Numbered from the stretch's first letter, positions 43,288-53,913 are shown. The stretch: DNA of 64,000 nt from Bacillus sp. JCM 19034 (GCF_001310635.1 NZ_BAXR01000001.1:496001-560000), one strand, 5' to 3'. Translations and numbers: made by a program. The notes: a model not told the origin generated them from the sequence alone.

Positions 43288-43311
43288 GAGGACGTCTGTT
43301 TAGACATCCTC
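43288..43311 (-). terminator. Intrinsic terminator after odhB
   Basis: GAGGACGTCT (43288-43297) pairs with AGACATCCTC (43302-43311) with one mismatch, followed by CTTTTC on the minus strand. Confidence 0.65.
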
Positions 43312-43323
43312 ACACTAAAGAAA

Positions 43324-44553
43324 TTAACCTTCTAGAAGTAATGTTTCAGGGTCTTCAAGCATTTCCTTTATACGTACGAGGAAACTTACTGCTTCTTTTC
43401 CATCAACAATTCTATGATCATAAGACAATGCAATATACATCATCGGTCTGTTTTCATAATTTTCTTGATCAATCGCAACTGGACGCCACTGAATTTTGTG
43501 CATTCCCAAAATACCTACTTGAGGTGCATTTAATATAGGCGTTGACCATAACGAACCGAATACGCCACCATTTGTAATTGTAAAAGTACCGCCTTGTAAA
43601 TCTGATAGAGCTAATTTATTGTCACGAGCTTTCATACCTAGAGTTGAAATTTCTCTTTCAATACCAGCGAAACCTAGTTTATCAGCATCACGTACCACTG
43701 GAACAACAAGCCCATCATCAGTTGAAACGGCAACACCGATATCATAGTAATTCTTTTTAATAATTTCATCGCCTTGAATCTCAGCATTTAATAACGGGAA
43801 TTCTTTTAAAGCACCGATGACTGCTTTTGTAAAGAATGACATGAAGCCTAGTTTCACTCCGTGCTTTTCAAAGAAAGCATCCTTTCTCCGCTTACGGACA
43901 TCCATTACAGCAGTCATATCAATTTCATTAAAAGTTGTTAGCATCGCCGCTGTTTGTTGCGATTCAACTAGACGTTTCGCAATTGTTTGACGACGTCTTG
44001 ACATTTTGATACGCTCTACTGGTTTTTCATCAATAGTTGTTTCCACTTTATTAGCTGTTTGCGGCTTTTCTGCTGGCTGTGCAGGCTTCGTTTGATGCCC
44101 TTCGACATCTTGTTTACGAATTCTTCCCGTAGGGTCAGTTGTTTGAACAGCATGTAGATCAATACCTTTTTCTCTTGCTAACTTTCGAGCAGCTGGAGAG
44201 GCTAGCAATCGTTCATTGGCTTGTGCTTCTTCATTTTTTTCTACAGCAGGTTGTGTTTGTTCAGGTTGTGCTTGTTCTGACCGCTCCTCAACTGGTGCAG
44301 AAGGAGTTGAAGCTGAACCATTCTCATCAATTATCGCAATCACTTCGCCTACCTCTACTGTATCACCTGGCTGCTTCGTGAATTCTTTAATAACACCTGA
44401 ATGTTCGGCAATAATCTCGACGTTTACTTTATCTGTTTCAAGCTCGGCGATATATTCCCCTTGATTTACTTGCTCTCCTACTCCCTTTAACCATTGCGCT
44501 ATCGTTCCCTCTGTAATCGATTCCGCTAATTCTGGTACTTTAATCTCTATCAC
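43324..44553 (-). CDS. odhB: Dihydrolipoyllysine succinyltransferase, E2 of 2-oxoglutarate dehydrogenase
   Basis: 409 residues: lipoyl domain (about 1-75) with the lipoylated Lys in [10 protein letters not shown], a Glu/Gln/Pro-rich linker, the peripheral subunit-binding domain ([15 protein letters not shown]), another linker, and the catalytic domain ending [15 protein letters not shown] with the active-site His and Asp. Transfers succinyl groups to CoA in the TCA cycle. It follows odhA by 15 bases in one operon. The shared E3 gene is not here. Confidence 0.97.
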   Translation of the reverse strand: MIEIKVPELAESITEGTIAQWLKGVGEQVNQGEYIAELETDKVNVEIIAEHSGVIKEFTKQPGDTVEVGEVIAIIDENGSASTPSAPVEERSEQAQPEQTQPAVEKNEEAQANERLLASPAARKLAREKGIDLHAVQTTDPTGRIRKQDVEGHQTKPAQPAEKPQTANKVETTIDEKPVERIKMSRRRQTIAKRLVESQQTAAMLTTFNEIDMTAVMDVRKRRKDAFFEKHGVKLGFMSFFTKAVIGALKEFPLLNAEIQGDEIIKKNYYDIGVAVSTDDGLVVPVVRDADKLGFAGIEREISTLGMKARDNKLALSDLQGGTFTITNGGVFGSLWSTPILNAPQVGILGMHKIQWRPVAIDQENYENRPMMYIALSYDHRIVDGKEAVSFLVRIKEMLEDPETLLLEG

Positions 44554-44568
44554 CGTAATGGCCTCCTC

Positions 44569-47412
44569 TTAATGTTTACGTGTCAAAGATTCTGTTACAA
44601 TACGTTGTTGTTCTTTTTTATGAGAGACAGGATCCCCTTCTGATGGACTAGATCGATGCGTACGACCTATATAGCTAACAGAAACGCCTTCTGGTGCAAT
44701 ATCTTTTATTCTTGACTCCATAAAAGGCCATGCTCCCATATTCTTTGGTTCTTCTTGAACCCATACAACTTCTTTAAGATTATTATATTTAGAGAACATC
44801 TGACGAATTGGTCGCTTTGGAAATGGATAAAGCTCTTCTACTCTTGCAATATGCAACCAATCCCAATCTTGGTCTGATTTTTTAATATAATCAGCTAAAT
44901 CAATGGCTACTTTTCCACTACATAATATAATACGTTCTACCTTTTCAATCTTTTCTCCTAAACCAGCTTGCTCATAAACTGGTAAAAATTCACCATCTGT
45001 AAAAGCGTCAGGAGTTGAGGCAACATCTTGGTTCCGAAGCAAACTTTTCGGTGTCATAATAATTAAAGGTCTTACAGAATTCTTTTTAAGAATTTTTGCT
45101 TGTCTTCGTAATATATGGAAATATTGTGCTGCTGACGTACAATTGGCAATTGTCCAGTTATTCTCAGCAGCCAATACTAAGAATCGTTCTACTCTACCAC
45201 TAGAGTGTTCTGGCCCTTGCCCTTCATAACCATGCGGAAGTAAAATGACTAGACCTGATTTTTGTCCCCATTTTGCACGTCCAGCTGATACCCATTGGTC
45301 AAAAATGACTTGTGCACCATTTGCGAAATCACCAAATTGTGCTTCCCAAAGAACGAGAGTTTCAGGAGATTGTACGTTATAGCCATATTCAAAACCAACA
45401 ACAGCTTGCTCTGTTAACGGACTATTATAAACGGCAAATGATGCATTGGCAGCTTCAAATTCCTGAAGCGGAGTAAAAACCTCATCATTCGTTCGATCAT
45501 GTAATACGAGGTGCCGATGAGCAAATGTCCCCCGCTCTGAATCTTGACCTGATAGACGAATTGGTGTTCCATCATGTAAGATCGTTGCAAACGCTAACGT
45601 TTCCGCTAATGCCCAGTCCACTTTTCCACCTTTAAAGGCTTCACCACGACGCTTTAAGATCTTTTCAAGCTTTGTATTTGGCTTAAATTCTTTCGGCCAA
45701 TCAAGCAACTGTTCGTTAATACTCGTTAACGTTTCAAGGGGAACACTCGTTTTCACTTTAGGCAAGCCATTAACAATGTAATCTGGTGGAGATAGTACTA
45801 AAGACTTCTCTCTTTTCTTTGCTACAACTTCATCGTAATCAGCTTGCAGTGCTGACTGAAACTCCTGATCTAACTCGTCACCATATAATTTATTTACAAT
45901 ATTATTTTGAGATAATTGTTCCGCATAGATCGCTCGTACAGTTGGATGCTTACGAATTTTTTCATAAGTACCTGGTTGCGTAACTGCAGGTTCATCCATT
46001 TCATTGTGTCCAAAACGGCGATAGCCAATTAAATCAATGAGGAAGTCTTTCTTATATTTATTACGATATTGTACTGCAAAGTGAATCGCCGCAATACAGG
46101 CCTCAGGATCATCAGCATTAACATGAATGATTGGAATTTCAAAACCTTTTGCCGGATCACTTGCATATGTCGTTGATCGCGAATCATACGTTTCAGTTGT
46201 AAAGCCAATGTTATTATTAGCGATAATATGAAGAGATCCCCCTACTTGATATCCTTTTAACCGACTTAAATTAAGGGTCTCTGTAACGATTCCTTGTCCT
46301 GGGAACGCAGCATCACCGTGAATTAAGATAGAATACGCTTTTGAAACATCCTGCTTCGGAAAGCCTTTTTCACTACGATCCTCTTGTGCTGCACGAGCAT
46401 AGCCTTCAACGATTGGACTGACAAATTCTAAATGACTCGGGTTATTCGCTAATGAAACAATCGCCTCAGCTGTACTCTCATCACGAATTTGTCGATCCGC
46501 ACCTAAATGATATTTCACATCCCCAGTCCAACCATTTTTCGTGCCTGTCGAATTATCAGATGAAAGAATATCTTTTGGAGCATGCAAAAATTCAGAAAAA
46601 ATCATTTTATAAGGCTTATTAAGCGTATGCGCTAATACATTTAATCGACCGCGGTGAGCCATACCAATTAGAACGTGTTTCGTACCACTATGTACAACAT
46701 CTCGAACCGCTTCATCTAACATCGGTACAAGCATGTCTAAACCTTCAATTGAGAAACGTTTTTGACCAACAAATGTACGATGAATAAATTTTTCAAATCC
46801 TTCTACTTGTGTCAAACGTTTTAATAAATTTACTTTTTCTTCTTTTGTAAATGACGGTATATACTCCCCAGATTCTACCATTTGAACTAACCATTGCCGC
46901 TCTTCTATATCATGAACATGGTTAAATTCAAAAGAGATTTTCTTTGTATACACCTCTTTCAAATAATTAATAGCATCCAATCCATCTTTAACATAAGCAG
47001 GAGCATCTGGACAAATTAAATCGACTGGTACAGCTTTTAACGCTTCTTCCGTCAATTGATATTGTTTTAACTCGAATAGTTCAGAATGCTTATTTGTTTG
47101 GTTAATTGGATTGGTTTCTGATGCTAAATGCCCTTTACGTCGTATCATATCTGCTAATTTTACCGCATTCACATACGTCCTCATCTGATTTGATGAAGGC
47201 TCAACTTGTGAAGCTGAAACAAAATCACGACTTCCTGATGCCGTATCTTGGTCAGTTGGTGGAGGCCCCCATTCTTCAAATAATTTACGCATATGGTCAT
47301 CAACTGAATTGGGGTTTTCTAAATATGATTCGTACAACTCAATGGCGACGCCAAGATTCGGACCATGAAACCCCTGCCATGGTTCTCCCGGATTGTGCTC
47401 CTTGCTTGACAT
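44569..47412 (-). CDS. odhA: 2-oxoglutarate dehydrogenase E1 component
   Basis: 947 residues, thiamine-diphosphate-dependent decarboxylase of the TCA cycle. Key blocks are [12 protein letters not shown], the ThDP/Mg site [14 protein letters not shown] with [24 protein letters not shown], and the C-terminal [17 protein letters not shown]. The conserved N-terminal E2-binding segment starts just after the ATG ([10 protein letters not shown]). ATG 47412 lies behind GGAGGTAATG. Intact over 2.8 kb, in contrast with many neighbours. Confidence 0.98.
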   Translation of the reverse strand: MSSKEHNPGEPWQGFHGPNLGVAIELYESYLENPNSVDDHMRKLFEEWGPPPTDQDTASGSRDFVSASQVEPSSNQMRTYVNAVKLADMIRRKGHLASETNPINQTNKHSELFELKQYQLTEEALKAVPVDLICPDAPAYVKDGLDAINYLKEVYTKKISFEFNHVHDIEERQWLVQMVESGEYIPSFTKEEKVNLLKRLTQVEGFEKFIHRTFVGQKRFSIEGLDMLVPMLDEAVRDVVHSGTKHVLIGMAHRGRLNVLAHTLNKPYKMIFSEFLHAPKDILSSDNSTGTKNGWTGDVKYHLGADRQIRDESTAEAIVSLANNPSHLEFVSPIVEGYARAAQEDRSEKGFPKQDVSKAYSILIHGDAAFPGQGIVTETLNLSRLKGYQVGGSLHIIANNNIGFTTETYDSRSTTYASDPAKGFEIPIIHVNADDPEACIAAIHFAVQYRNKYKKDFLIDLIGYRRFGHNEMDEPAVTQPGTYEKIRKHPTVRAIYAEQLSQNNIVNKLYGDELDQEFQSALQADYDEVVAKKREKSLVLSPPDYIVNGLPKVKTSVPLETLTSINEQLLDWPKEFKPNTKLEKILKRRGEAFKGGKVDWALAETLAFATILHDGTPIRLSGQDSERGTFAHRHLVLHDRTNDEVFTPLQEFEAANASFAVYNSPLTEQAVVGFEYGYNVQSPETLVLWEAQFGDFANGAQVIFDQWVSAGRAKWGQKSGLVILLPHGYEGQGPEHSSGRVERFLVLAAENNWTIANCTSAAQYFHILRRQAKILKKNSVRPLIIMTPKSLLRNQDVASTPDAFTDGEFLPVYEQAGLGEKIEKVERIILCSGKVAIDLADYIKKSDQDWDWLHIARVEELYPFPKRPIRQMFSKYNNLKEVVWVQEEPKNMGAWPFMESRIKDIAPEGVSVSYIGRTHRSSPSEGDPVSHKKEQQRIVTESLTRKH

Positions 47413-47668
47413 GATGTCATTACCTCCTAATTTGCTTCCTCACTAACATCTATGATAGAAATCAATATATAACGCTTACAGACGTATTTTAACATATTGT
47501 ACGCATTTGTTAAAGTTTAACTCCATATATTCATAGAATTATTTTGTCAAATTATTTGACATTCGTTTCGATATTTTTTGTTATATATTTGAGCATTTTA
47601 GCAAATAAGAAAGATTCCTTTTACGAAAGTGAAAAAATATGATATTTTACAACGATAGGAGGTTAAAG

Positions 47669-48247
47669 ATGATTCAAATTGACCAGCAAAACAATCAAAT
47701 ACTTTCAAAAGCTTGTCTTAATTGTCAAGATCCACATTTCCAGCCACCAAATCCCTATATAACAAAGGTCGGTTGCTGTTCATATAGTCCAACTTTCCAA
47801 TTACTAGAAATTAGTAAAATGTGTCAAGACGATATTAAACAATTTTGGGAGATTTATCAGCATCCGGCTACCATTATTCGTCCTTATACGATTTTGTTAC
47901 AAGCAAATATAGATGAATCATTTCAGAACATAAGCTGTGACGATTTTACTAGCTTAGAAGAAGAGGATTTAAAAATAAACCATTCAATTTGTCAACTATT
48001 TGAAATTGGGAAAGGCTGTTCGTTACAGCCAAAGTTTAAAAATGCCGTTTGTCGTTCTTTTATTTGTTCAACAATTGAAGAGCAATTAACCGAGGAGGAA
48101 CAGCTTACTATGACAAGTGCAATCAAAGCGATGCATCATGAAACACGTGAGTTTCAAAAGCAGCATAGTCATTTGCTGAAAGAGCGTTCTATTGATTTGT
48201 TACATAATCCGAATGAAGTCATTCAATATTTCCAATCAATTAAGTAG
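47669..48247 (+). CDS. Cysteine-rich protein of unknown function, 192 residues
   Basis: Ten or so cysteines lie in clusters: SKACLNCQDPHFQPP near the N-terminus, VGCCSYSPTFQLLE, KMCQDD, and HSICQLFEIGKGCSLQPKFKNAVCRSFIC in its middle (split here as ICQLFEIGKGC and AVCRSFIC). The arrangement suggests a metal or iron-sulfur site. No signal peptide or membrane segment. ATG 47669 follows AGGAGG. It is alone, divergent from odhA, and its stop overlaps the end of the convergent gene by 12 bases. I do not recognise the family by name. Confidence 0.75.
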   Translation: MIQIDQQNNQILSKACLNCQDPHFQPPNPYITKVGCCSYSPTFQLLEISKMCQDDIKQFWEIYQHPATIIRPYTILLQANIDESFQNISCDDFTSLEEEDLKINHSICQLFEIGKGCSLQPKFKNAVCRSFICSTIEEQLTEEEQLTMTSAIKAMHHETREFQKQHSHLLKERSIDLLHNPNEVIQYFQSIK

Positions 48248-48520
48248 CACATTTTCCTCCATCCATTTTTCAAGCTGCCTTTTTTCTGTTTCAGTAAATT
48301 GAAACAAATGACAATCACAGCCCTCATCTCGTAATACAATTTGTAAAATCGTTTGATCTGAAGAAGCAATTACTAGTGCTTCCGGGTCAATTAATTCTTT
48401 AGGGATATTTCCAGAAAACCGAATCACATAATGGGTCCAATGGTTCACGTCGTAGGAATCAATTAGTTCAAAATTAGATAGTGTGCACTCATCATAACTC
48501 TTAAATTCTAAATCAATCAT
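48236..48520 (-). CDS. Hypothetical acidic protein, 94 residues
   Basis: Start at ATG 48520 (MIDLEFKSYDECTLSNFELI) after GAGGAG. Contains GCDCHLFQF near the C-terminus and ends in an amphipathic helix. Soluble; no family recognised. Convergent overlap of 12 bases with the Cys-rich gene. Confidence 0.65.
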   Translation of the reverse strand: MIDLEFKSYDECTLSNFELIDSYDVNHWTHYVIRFSGNIPKELIDPEALVIASSDQTILQIVLRDEGCDCHLFQFTETEKRQLEKWMEENVLLN

Positions 48521-48597
48521 TATTATCTCCTCTTTCATAGCAGCTGTTGGATTATGAAAAAGAAGTCCGGTAGGAGGACTTCTTTTCTATCTATTAC

Positions 48598-49238
48598 TTA
48601 AAAACTATTATAAATCGTTACTTCTTCTACTGGCTTTCTTTCAGACGGATAGGCTTCCTTTTCTGCGGTTCCAACCGTCATCAACATAATCGGTACATAA
48701 CGAGCTGGAATATGGAACGCCTCGATTAATTCGTCTCGTTTAAATCCACCTATTGGACACGTATCGTACCCTTTTTCCTTAGCAGCCAGCATAAATTGCA
48801 TACCAGCTAAGGAAGCATTTAAAAAAGCTGCGTCACGAGCAAATGATGTATTATTTCCATTTTCATATGCGCGTTCAATTTGGCTAACGAGTGTATTCAT
48901 TACTTCTTCAGTCATTAGCCTTTATCAACGACTGATGAATAAATTCCATTCGCTTCTTGGCCAGCCTCGCAATCACCTAATAAGACGATTACAGCGGAGC
49001 TATCAACAATTTGTTGTTGGTAGTAAGCAATCGGTAATAATTTTTCTTTTTGCTGTTGATCATCAATTACTAAAAAACGCCAATGCTGCAGATTCCATGC
49101 AGATGGTGCAGATGTAGCAATCTCAATTAACTCATTCATTTCTTCTTTGGAAATCATTAGGCCTCGTTTATAATGCTTAACGGAGTGGCGATTTCTCATA
49201 ATCGATGTTGCACTAGCTATCTGTTGTTGGATACTCAT
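48598..49238 (-). CDS. Nitroreductase family protein (YodC/MhqN-like), frameshifted
   Basis: FMN-dependent NAD(P)H oxidoreductase. FMN-contact motifs RHSVKHYKRG and TSAPSAWNLQHWRFLV in the first half; DAAFLNASLAGMQFMLAAKEKGYDTCPIGGF in the second (two adjacent conserved blocks). One base is missing at plus-strand CC 48919-48920; the joined sequence reads VVDKGLMTEEVMNTL and gives about 214 residues, close to B. subtilis YodC and MhqN. Likely reduces nitro or quinone compounds. It is 25 kb from the mhqED-like pair, so not in the same operon. Confidence 0.9.
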
Positions 49239-49317
49239 TTCTTTTTTATCTTCCTTTCATACTCTTTTTCCCATATCTATACTACCTAAGTTCTCCTATA
49301 AGTGTAAACTGTTATGC

Positions 49318-50124
49318 TCAATTAAGGCGCTCATTTAATAACTGAATAACTTGATTCAACTCGTCTTTTGTCGTCTCCCTACCTAAGCTAAAACGAATCG
49401 CTCCCATTCCAACCTCCTTAGCAACTCCCATTGCTTCTAAGACAGGTGAAAGAGATACCTCACCCGAATGATAAGGGAGACCCTGTAGATGCTGCAACTT
49501 CAGGAATCATAGTAAGAATATCTTGTCCAACCTTCCCTTTGAAACTGACATTTAATGTATTAGGTAAACTTTTTTCCAAGTCCCCATTAATGACAACGAG
49601 TTCTCCAAATGCTTTTTTTAATTCAACTTTAAAGTCGTTACGCATCTGTTTAACCTTTTGCATAACATGTAATTTTTCATTACAAAGCCGACATGCTTCT
49701 CCTAATGCGGTAATAAACAATACATTTTCTGTACCGGCACGTATCCCTTTCTCATGGCCAGCATATATGGGCGAATTTCTACCCCATTTTTCCCCTCTAA
49801 ATAGCGTATTGGTTCAAGAATAGCAGGGTGCTCAATCGTAGACGTGATAACATGTCTCCCTCGTTGTTTACATGCTTCTACTACTCCTTTTATCACGTGA
49901 TTGTTTGACTCTGTGCCCCCACTCGTAAAGATAATCTCATTTGCTTGTGCTCCAATGATGGACGAAACCTTTTGACGTGCACCCTGAATTGATCGTTTTG
50001 CCTCAACAGCAGCAAAATGATTCGTAGATGGATTACCAAAATGGTGCTGAAAAGAAGGTTTCATTGCTTCAATCACCTCACTGGCAATCGGGGTGCTAGC
50101 ATTATAATCTAAATAAATCGCCAC
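49318..50124 (-). pseudogene. Cysteine desulfurase (NifS/IscS family), decayed: internal deletion and altered catalytic Cys
   Basis: The first 118 residues are normal (IYLDYNASTPIASEVIEAM, FGNPSTNHFAAVEAKRS, FTSGGTESNNHVIKG, HVITSTIEHPAIL). After VEIR the sequence jumps, in another frame, to AGHEKGIRAGTENVLFITAL, which in the family lies about 110 residues later; the missing part holds the PLP-binding Lys and the aspartate that holds the cofactor. A second shift at plus-strand CCC-side 49470-49476 precedes HSGEVSLSPVLEAM; with one C removed it reads GSPYHSGE, so the position of the catalytic Cys (GSACHSGE) is Tyr (TAT for TGT). The last frame ends at 49318 in SLGRETTKDELNQVI. A non-functional relic is the best reading. 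Confidence 0.85.
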
Positions 50125-50206
50125 ATGTGCTCACTCCATTATGATTATAGATTTTGTAGACTAGTTCCTAGCTTGTTTTCATATAGTTTTACTGAGGTGA
50201 TTCTTC

Positions 50207-50719
50207 TTGACCTATATAACGATTTTTCTAATGGCTTTGTTAGTTAGTCTTGATGCTTTTGCAATCGGCTTTTTATTCGGGCTTAAACGCATTCGCATCC
50301 CCATTTCTATCATTACTGTCATCTCTTGCTTTTCAAGTATTGTTCTTCTAATTACAATGGGTATCGGTAAAATAGTAGGAGATTTCATACCGATATCATT
50401 AACAGATAATATATCAGGTCTTTTTTTAATTGGGTTATCCTTTTACCACCTTTTTTACGAAATACGATATTACCGCAAATCCTTCTTTTTAATCATTACA
50501 TTATTTATTAATATCGATAATATAGGCTATGGTTTCCAAGCTGGTTTTTTGAATCATCCAATCTTCTTTGCTCCATTAGCAGGATTGTTAATCTTTATCG
50601 CCTTTATAACCGGAATCATTTATGGCCATATTACGGCTAGGAGAATTATTTTACATTATTTACGTCTCTTACCTTGTTTCTTATTCTTCTTTCTAGGTGT
50701 GATCAAATTACTGAAATAA
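50207..50719 (+). CDS. YtaF/MntP-like sporulation membrane protein
   Basis: 170 residues, six hydrophobic segments. The first helix carries SLDAFAIGFLFGLKRIRIP and the second half NIDNIGYGFQAG, the paired DAF/DN-type motifs of the MntP/YtaF superfamily of metal-exporter-like membrane proteins. TTG 50207 is the start, eight bases after GAGGTGA. In bacilli YtaF is annotated as sporulation-associated; manganese or other cation transport is inferred from MntP. Confidence 0.78.
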   Translation: MTYITIFLMALLVSLDAFAIGFLFGLKRIRIPISIITVISCFSSIVLLITMGIGKIVGDFIPISLTDNISGLFLIGLSFYHLFYEIRYYRKSFFLIITLFINIDNIGYGFQAGFLNHPIFFAPLAGLLIFIAFITGIIYGHITARRIILHYLRLLPCFLFFFLGVIKLLK

Positions 50720-50732
50720 CAGCAACATGAAA

Positions 50733-50765
50733 AGAACTCATGAGGGATTAGCCTCTTGAGTTCTC
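50733..50765. terminator. Bidirectional intrinsic terminator
   Basis: AGAACTCATGAGG (from 50733) pairs with CCTCTTGAGTTCT (to 50764), one T-T mismatch, between convergent genes. Confidence 0.75.
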
Positions 50766-51017
50766 TTATCTCACAATACCTACACTATGCTGCTTAGCAA
50801 CTGAGATTTCAAAGTAATCATCATCGTCTTCATAAATTCGATCAATAATAATAAGAACATCTTCAAAAGATACAGAATGATTATTCGTGTTATTTTCTTT
50901 CATAAATTGAATTATTTGATGAATTTCTTCATTAATGCGATTATGTAGTTTTTCATCAGTTGTTCGCTTATTACGAACTCGGTCAGTAAAGTCTTCGGGG
51001 TATTGAGGTATGCTCAT
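50766..51017 (-). CDS. Hypothetical protein, 83 residues
   Basis: Hydrophilic helical protein starting MSIPQYPEDFTDRVRNKRTT, with an acidic stretch (IYEDDDDYFEIS) near the C-terminus. ATG 51017 has a modest GTGAGGAAT upstream. No family recognised. Confidence 0.55.
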   Translation of the reverse strand: MSIPQYPEDFTDRVRNKRTTDEKLHNRINEEIHQIIQFMKENNTNNHSVSFEDVLIIIDRIYEDDDDYFEISVAKQHSVGIVR

Positions 51018-51177
51018 ACGTATTCCTCACTTTCAAATAATCTAAATCTATCTTAATCGTTACAAGGGAAATCGGCAACTATTACAAAGGAATATTTCCT
51101 AGGCAAGCGCAGTAATCTACAAAGTACAACACAATTTTAAAGGACCTTACTCCTTAATCGACAGTAATTATCATAAA

Positions 51178-51208
51178 AACACCCGTAATGACAATCATTA
51201 CAGGTGTT
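51178..51208 (-). terminator. Intrinsic terminator after the Cse60-like gene
   Basis: AACACCCGTAATGA (51178-51191) pairs with TCATTACAGGTGTT (51195-51208), one mismatch, followed by TTTTATG on the minus strand. Confidence 0.75.
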
Positions 51209-51214
51209 AAGAAA

Positions 51215-51385
51215 TTAACTTTTTTCATAAATAATAATCGCTAGAAACCGTTCACTTGAGCCATCATACGCTCCAGTTAATTTAATATCAATAAATTCCC
51301 CACTTAAATTAGCAATCGTTTCATTAATGCGATCCTCCATCGTTTTGGATGAAGATGTTTTAATAACTTTCACTTGACGCACCAT
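51215..51385 (-). CDS. Short Cse60-like protein, 56 residues
   Basis: Reads MVRQVKVIKTSSSKTMEDRI followed by NETIANLSGEFIDIKLTGAY and ends LAIIIYEKS. The pattern of a basic strand, a long helix, FIDIK and a final hydrophobic strand matches the small sporulation protein family Cse60. AGGAGGTG is directly upstream, with ATG 51388, ATG 51385 and GTG 51382 as alternative starts; 51385 gives the better spacing of the two ATGs. Short terminator just beyond the stop. Confidence 0.65.
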   Translation of the reverse strand: MVRQVKVIKTSSSKTMEDRINETIANLSGEFIDIKLTGAYDGSSERFLAIIIYEKS

Positions 51386-51470
51386 CATCACCTCCTAAAA
51401 GAATTACACTAACTATTCTATACAATTGCCTATTAATCCTCTTTTTAAACGATATTAAGTTTACTGAAAG

Positions 51471-51966
51471 TTAGCGATTATCTACTGTTTCAGGATACAT
51501 ATCATGATTCATCAAACGATATTCAGCCATTTTTCATATTTTGTTCCTGGCTTCCCGTAATTCGTATACGGTCAATTGATATTCCACCTCTAGGAGTAAA
51601 TTTCCCCCATACTTCAATATAACGTGGATCCATTAATTCAATTAAATCGTTCATAATAATATTCATGCAGTCTTCGTGGAAATCACCATGATTACGGAAG
51701 CTGAACAAATATAGCTTTAACGACTTACTTTCTACCATTTTCACATCAGGTATATAGCTGATATAAATTGTTGCGAAATCTGGCTGATTCGTCTTTGGAC
51801 ATAGTGATGTAAATTCCGGACAATTAAATTTCACAAAATAGTCTCTATTTTGATGCTTGTTCTCAAACACTTCTAATACAGAAGGATTATATGAGAATGT
51901 ATACTCTGTACCTTGATTACCAAGTAATTCAACACCTTCTAACTCTTTATCCGATCGTCCACTCAT
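51471..51966 (-). CDS. queF: NADPH-dependent 7-cyano-7-deazaguanine reductase QueF (two frame breaks near the C-terminus)
   Basis: Reduces preQ0 to preQ1, the last queuosine-specific step before tRNA insertion. The unimodular QueF signature is complete: nucleophile Cys in FTSLCPKT, the substrate Glu in [20 protein letters not shown], and [10 protein letters not shown]. Two bases are missing near the end, at plus-strand GG 51570-51571 and T5 51530-51534; restoring both gives [20 protein letters not shown], then [19 protein letters not shown], ending at 51471 with 165-166 residues as in B. subtilis. ATG 51966 sits 15 bases after queE. Confidence 0.95.
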
Positions 51967-51981
51967 TTGGCTGCCTCCTTC

Positions 51982-52689
51982 TTAAACACCGCGCTTATTT
52001 CCCCATAAAAATGTATGCAACTGCGGCAATACTCTCACATTATTCATTTCCGAACTTCTCAGCGTTTGCTCAACTAACCATTCATAACGTTGTAATAGCT
52101 TAGAAATGAGTTGGTCATTATCCATCATTGTTAACTCGTTATTCCCGACTTGTAAAAACATCCTAACTTCCGGATAGCGTTTATGAATATGAAGAGCATA
52201 ATCAAAGTCTCTTTCATCAAAAATAACAACTTTTAAACTTACTTTATTAATAGAAAGCTGTGACAACATATAATCAAGCTTCGTATAATCTGTTTCCATG
52301 TTTGAACTGGGTGGTTTTGGTGACACTGTTACTTCATCGACCTCAAACAGCCAGTCTTGCCATATAGACCCTTGTGTTTCAATCGCTACGGTCCAATTTT
52401 CTTGATGACATAAACTTACGAATTCCCCTAAGCCTCTATGCAAAGCGGGATTACCTCCAGAGATCGTTACATGAGAAAAGCGATTATCACCGATCTCTTT
52501 AAGAGAAGTGACAATCGCAGAAGCTTCCATTAACTCACTTTTCCCAGTACCATCCCAGGTGAAGCTCGAATCACACCATGAGCAACGATAATCGCAGCCA
52601 CCTGTACGAACAAACATCGTCTTTTGGCCAATTACGATACCTTCACCTTGAATCGTCGGGCCAAAAACTTCCATTACCGGGATTTTCAT
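51982..52689 (-). CDS. queE: 7-carboxy-7-deazaguanine synthase QueE
   Basis: Radical SAM enzyme that turns carboxy-tetrahydropterin into carboxy-deazaguanine. N-terminal VMEVFGPTIQGEGIVIGQKT and the cluster motif GGCDYRCSWCD (Cys32, Cys36, Cys39) are diagnostic. 235 residues. The start ATG overlaps the queD stop by four bases, giving translational coupling in queCDEF. Confidence 0.96.
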   Translation of the reverse strand: MKIPVMEVFGPTIQGEGIVIGQKTMFVRTGGCDYRCSWCDSSFTWDGTGKSELMEASAIVTSLKEIGDNRFSHVTISGGNPALHRGLGEFVSLCHQENWTVAIETQGSIWQDWLFEVDEVTVSPKPPSSNMETDYTKLDYMLSQLSINKVSLKVVIFDERDFDYALHIHKRYPEVRMFLQVGNNELTMMDNDQLISKLLQRYEWLVEQTLRSSEMNNVRVLPQLHTFLWGNKRGV

Positions 52690-53111
52690 TGTAATTCCTC
52701 CGGTTTAGGACGATAAACAACATAACTTGTTGGTGTTTCACGAACGAGAACTTGTAAGCATTTTGGCTGATGTGGAAGTGTAATTAGTTTTGCATGTATC
52801 GTCTTCCAAATTTGCTCTGCAACACGTTCAGTTGTTGGAAATACTTCTTCATATTCAGCATGATCATTTAATAATGTATGATCGTAACGTTTATGAACAA
52901 GGTCCTTTATTTGTTTGAAATCAATTAAAAACCCGAGTTCATCAAGCTGATCGCCAGCAATTGTTACATTGATAAAGTACGTATGGCCATGCATGTTTTG
53001 GCAAACTCCCGCTTTTTCATTTGGAATAAAGTGAGCCGCAGACAAGTTCATATCTTTATTTAATTCATAGCGATATGAATGAGGTACTTGCGGATAAAAT
53101 TGCTGTAGCAT
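52686..53111 (-). CDS. queD: 6-carboxytetrahydropterin synthase QueD
   Basis: 141 residues of the PTPS fold. Zinc ligands are in [24 protein letters not shown] (read as SAAHF and MHGHTY), with the catalytic Cys between them; [22 protein letters not shown] is the second conserved block. Produces the carboxypterin used by QueE. ATG 53111 follows GGAGGGG. Its 5' end overlaps the current queC frame by 47 bases. Confidence 0.95.
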   Translation of the reverse strand: MLQQFYPQVPHSYRYELNKDMNLSAAHFIPNEKAGVCQNMHGHTYFINVTIAGDQLDELGFLIDFKQIKDLVHKRYDHTLLNDHAEYEEVFPTTERVAEQIWKTIHAKLITLPHQPKCLQVLVRETPTSYVVYRPKPEELQ

Positions 53112-53778
53112 TTATGCTCCCCTCCTTTCTTTTTCTTTTTAAATATTGTTGTAAACCATTCATTCTTAGTTTACACGATGGGCACTCTCCACAGCCATCA
53201 CCACGCACTCCATGATAACAAGTTACTGTTTTTTCACGGATAAATTCAAGTGCTTCAAGCTGATCAGCGAGTTCCCATGTCTCTGCTTTGTTTAACCACA
53301 TAAGCGGAGTATGGATAACAAATTGCTTGTCCATCGCCAAATTAAGTGTCACATTTAATGACTTAACGAATTGATCGCGGCAATCGGGATATCCACTAAA
53401 ATCCGTCTCGCAAACACCTGTTACGATATGCTTCGCTCCTATACTATGAGCGTACACAGCAGCAAATGATAAGAATAAATGATTGCGTCCAGGTACAAAG
53501 GTTGACGGTAACTCCCCGTCTTCCCCTTCTTTCACTTCTATATCATGATGTGTCAAGGCATTAGGGGAAAGCTGATTTATGAAAGTCATATCTAAAACAT
53601 GAAAGGATACACCTAACTCATCAGCAATTTCCTTAGCACAGTTAATCTCTTCATGATGACGTTGTCCGTAATCAAATGTTACGGTTGTCACTTCTTCAAA
53701 TTGTTGCAATGCCCAAAATAAACAAGTCGTGCTATCCTGTCCCCCACTAAAGACGACGACTGCTTTTTCTTTTTTCAT
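53065..53778 (-). CDS. queC: 7-cyano-7-deazaguanine synthase QueC
   Basis: ATP-dependent nitrile-forming enzyme making preQ0. The PP-loop [30 protein letters not shown] and the C-terminal zinc site [19 protein letters not shown] are all present. ATG 53778 follows AAAGGAG. The last 23 residues overlap queD and look unlike QueC; if the A5 run near 53137-53141 has one base too many the protein would end LKEKERRGA at about 53112, just before the queD start. Either reading leaves the active domain intact. First gene of the preQ1-controlled operon. Confidence 0.95.
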   Translation of the reverse strand: MKKEKAVVVFSGGQDSTTCLFWALQQFEEVTTVTFDYGQRHHEEINCAKEIADELGVSFHVLDMTFINQLSPNALTHHDIEVKEGEDGELPSTFVPGRNHLFLSFAAVYAHSIGAKHIVTGVCETDFSGYPDCRDQFVKSLNVTLNLAMDKQFVIHTPLMWLNKAETWELADQLEALEFIREKTVTCYHGVRGDGCGECPSCKLRMNGLQQYLKRKRKEGSINATAILSASTSFISL

Positions 53779-53881
53779 GTCTCATTTCTCCTTTAACTAG
53801 CACATAGGCTATTTATGAAGAACGAGCATTCGATCACTCCAAAAAGGTTAATCATTTAAGTAGTTAAAACCTTCAAACGAC

Positions 53882-53907
53882 AAGAAAACTGTACCCGCTG
53901 TACAGTT
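53882..53907 (-). terminator. Intrinsic terminator of the preQ1 riboswitch
   Basis: AACTGTAC (53887-53894 on the plus strand) pairs with GTACAGTT (53900-53907) and is followed by TTTTCTT on the minus strand, just downstream of the aptamer and about 100 bases before queC. It is the likely expression platform. Confidence 0.75.
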
Positions 53908-53913
53908 ATCACC

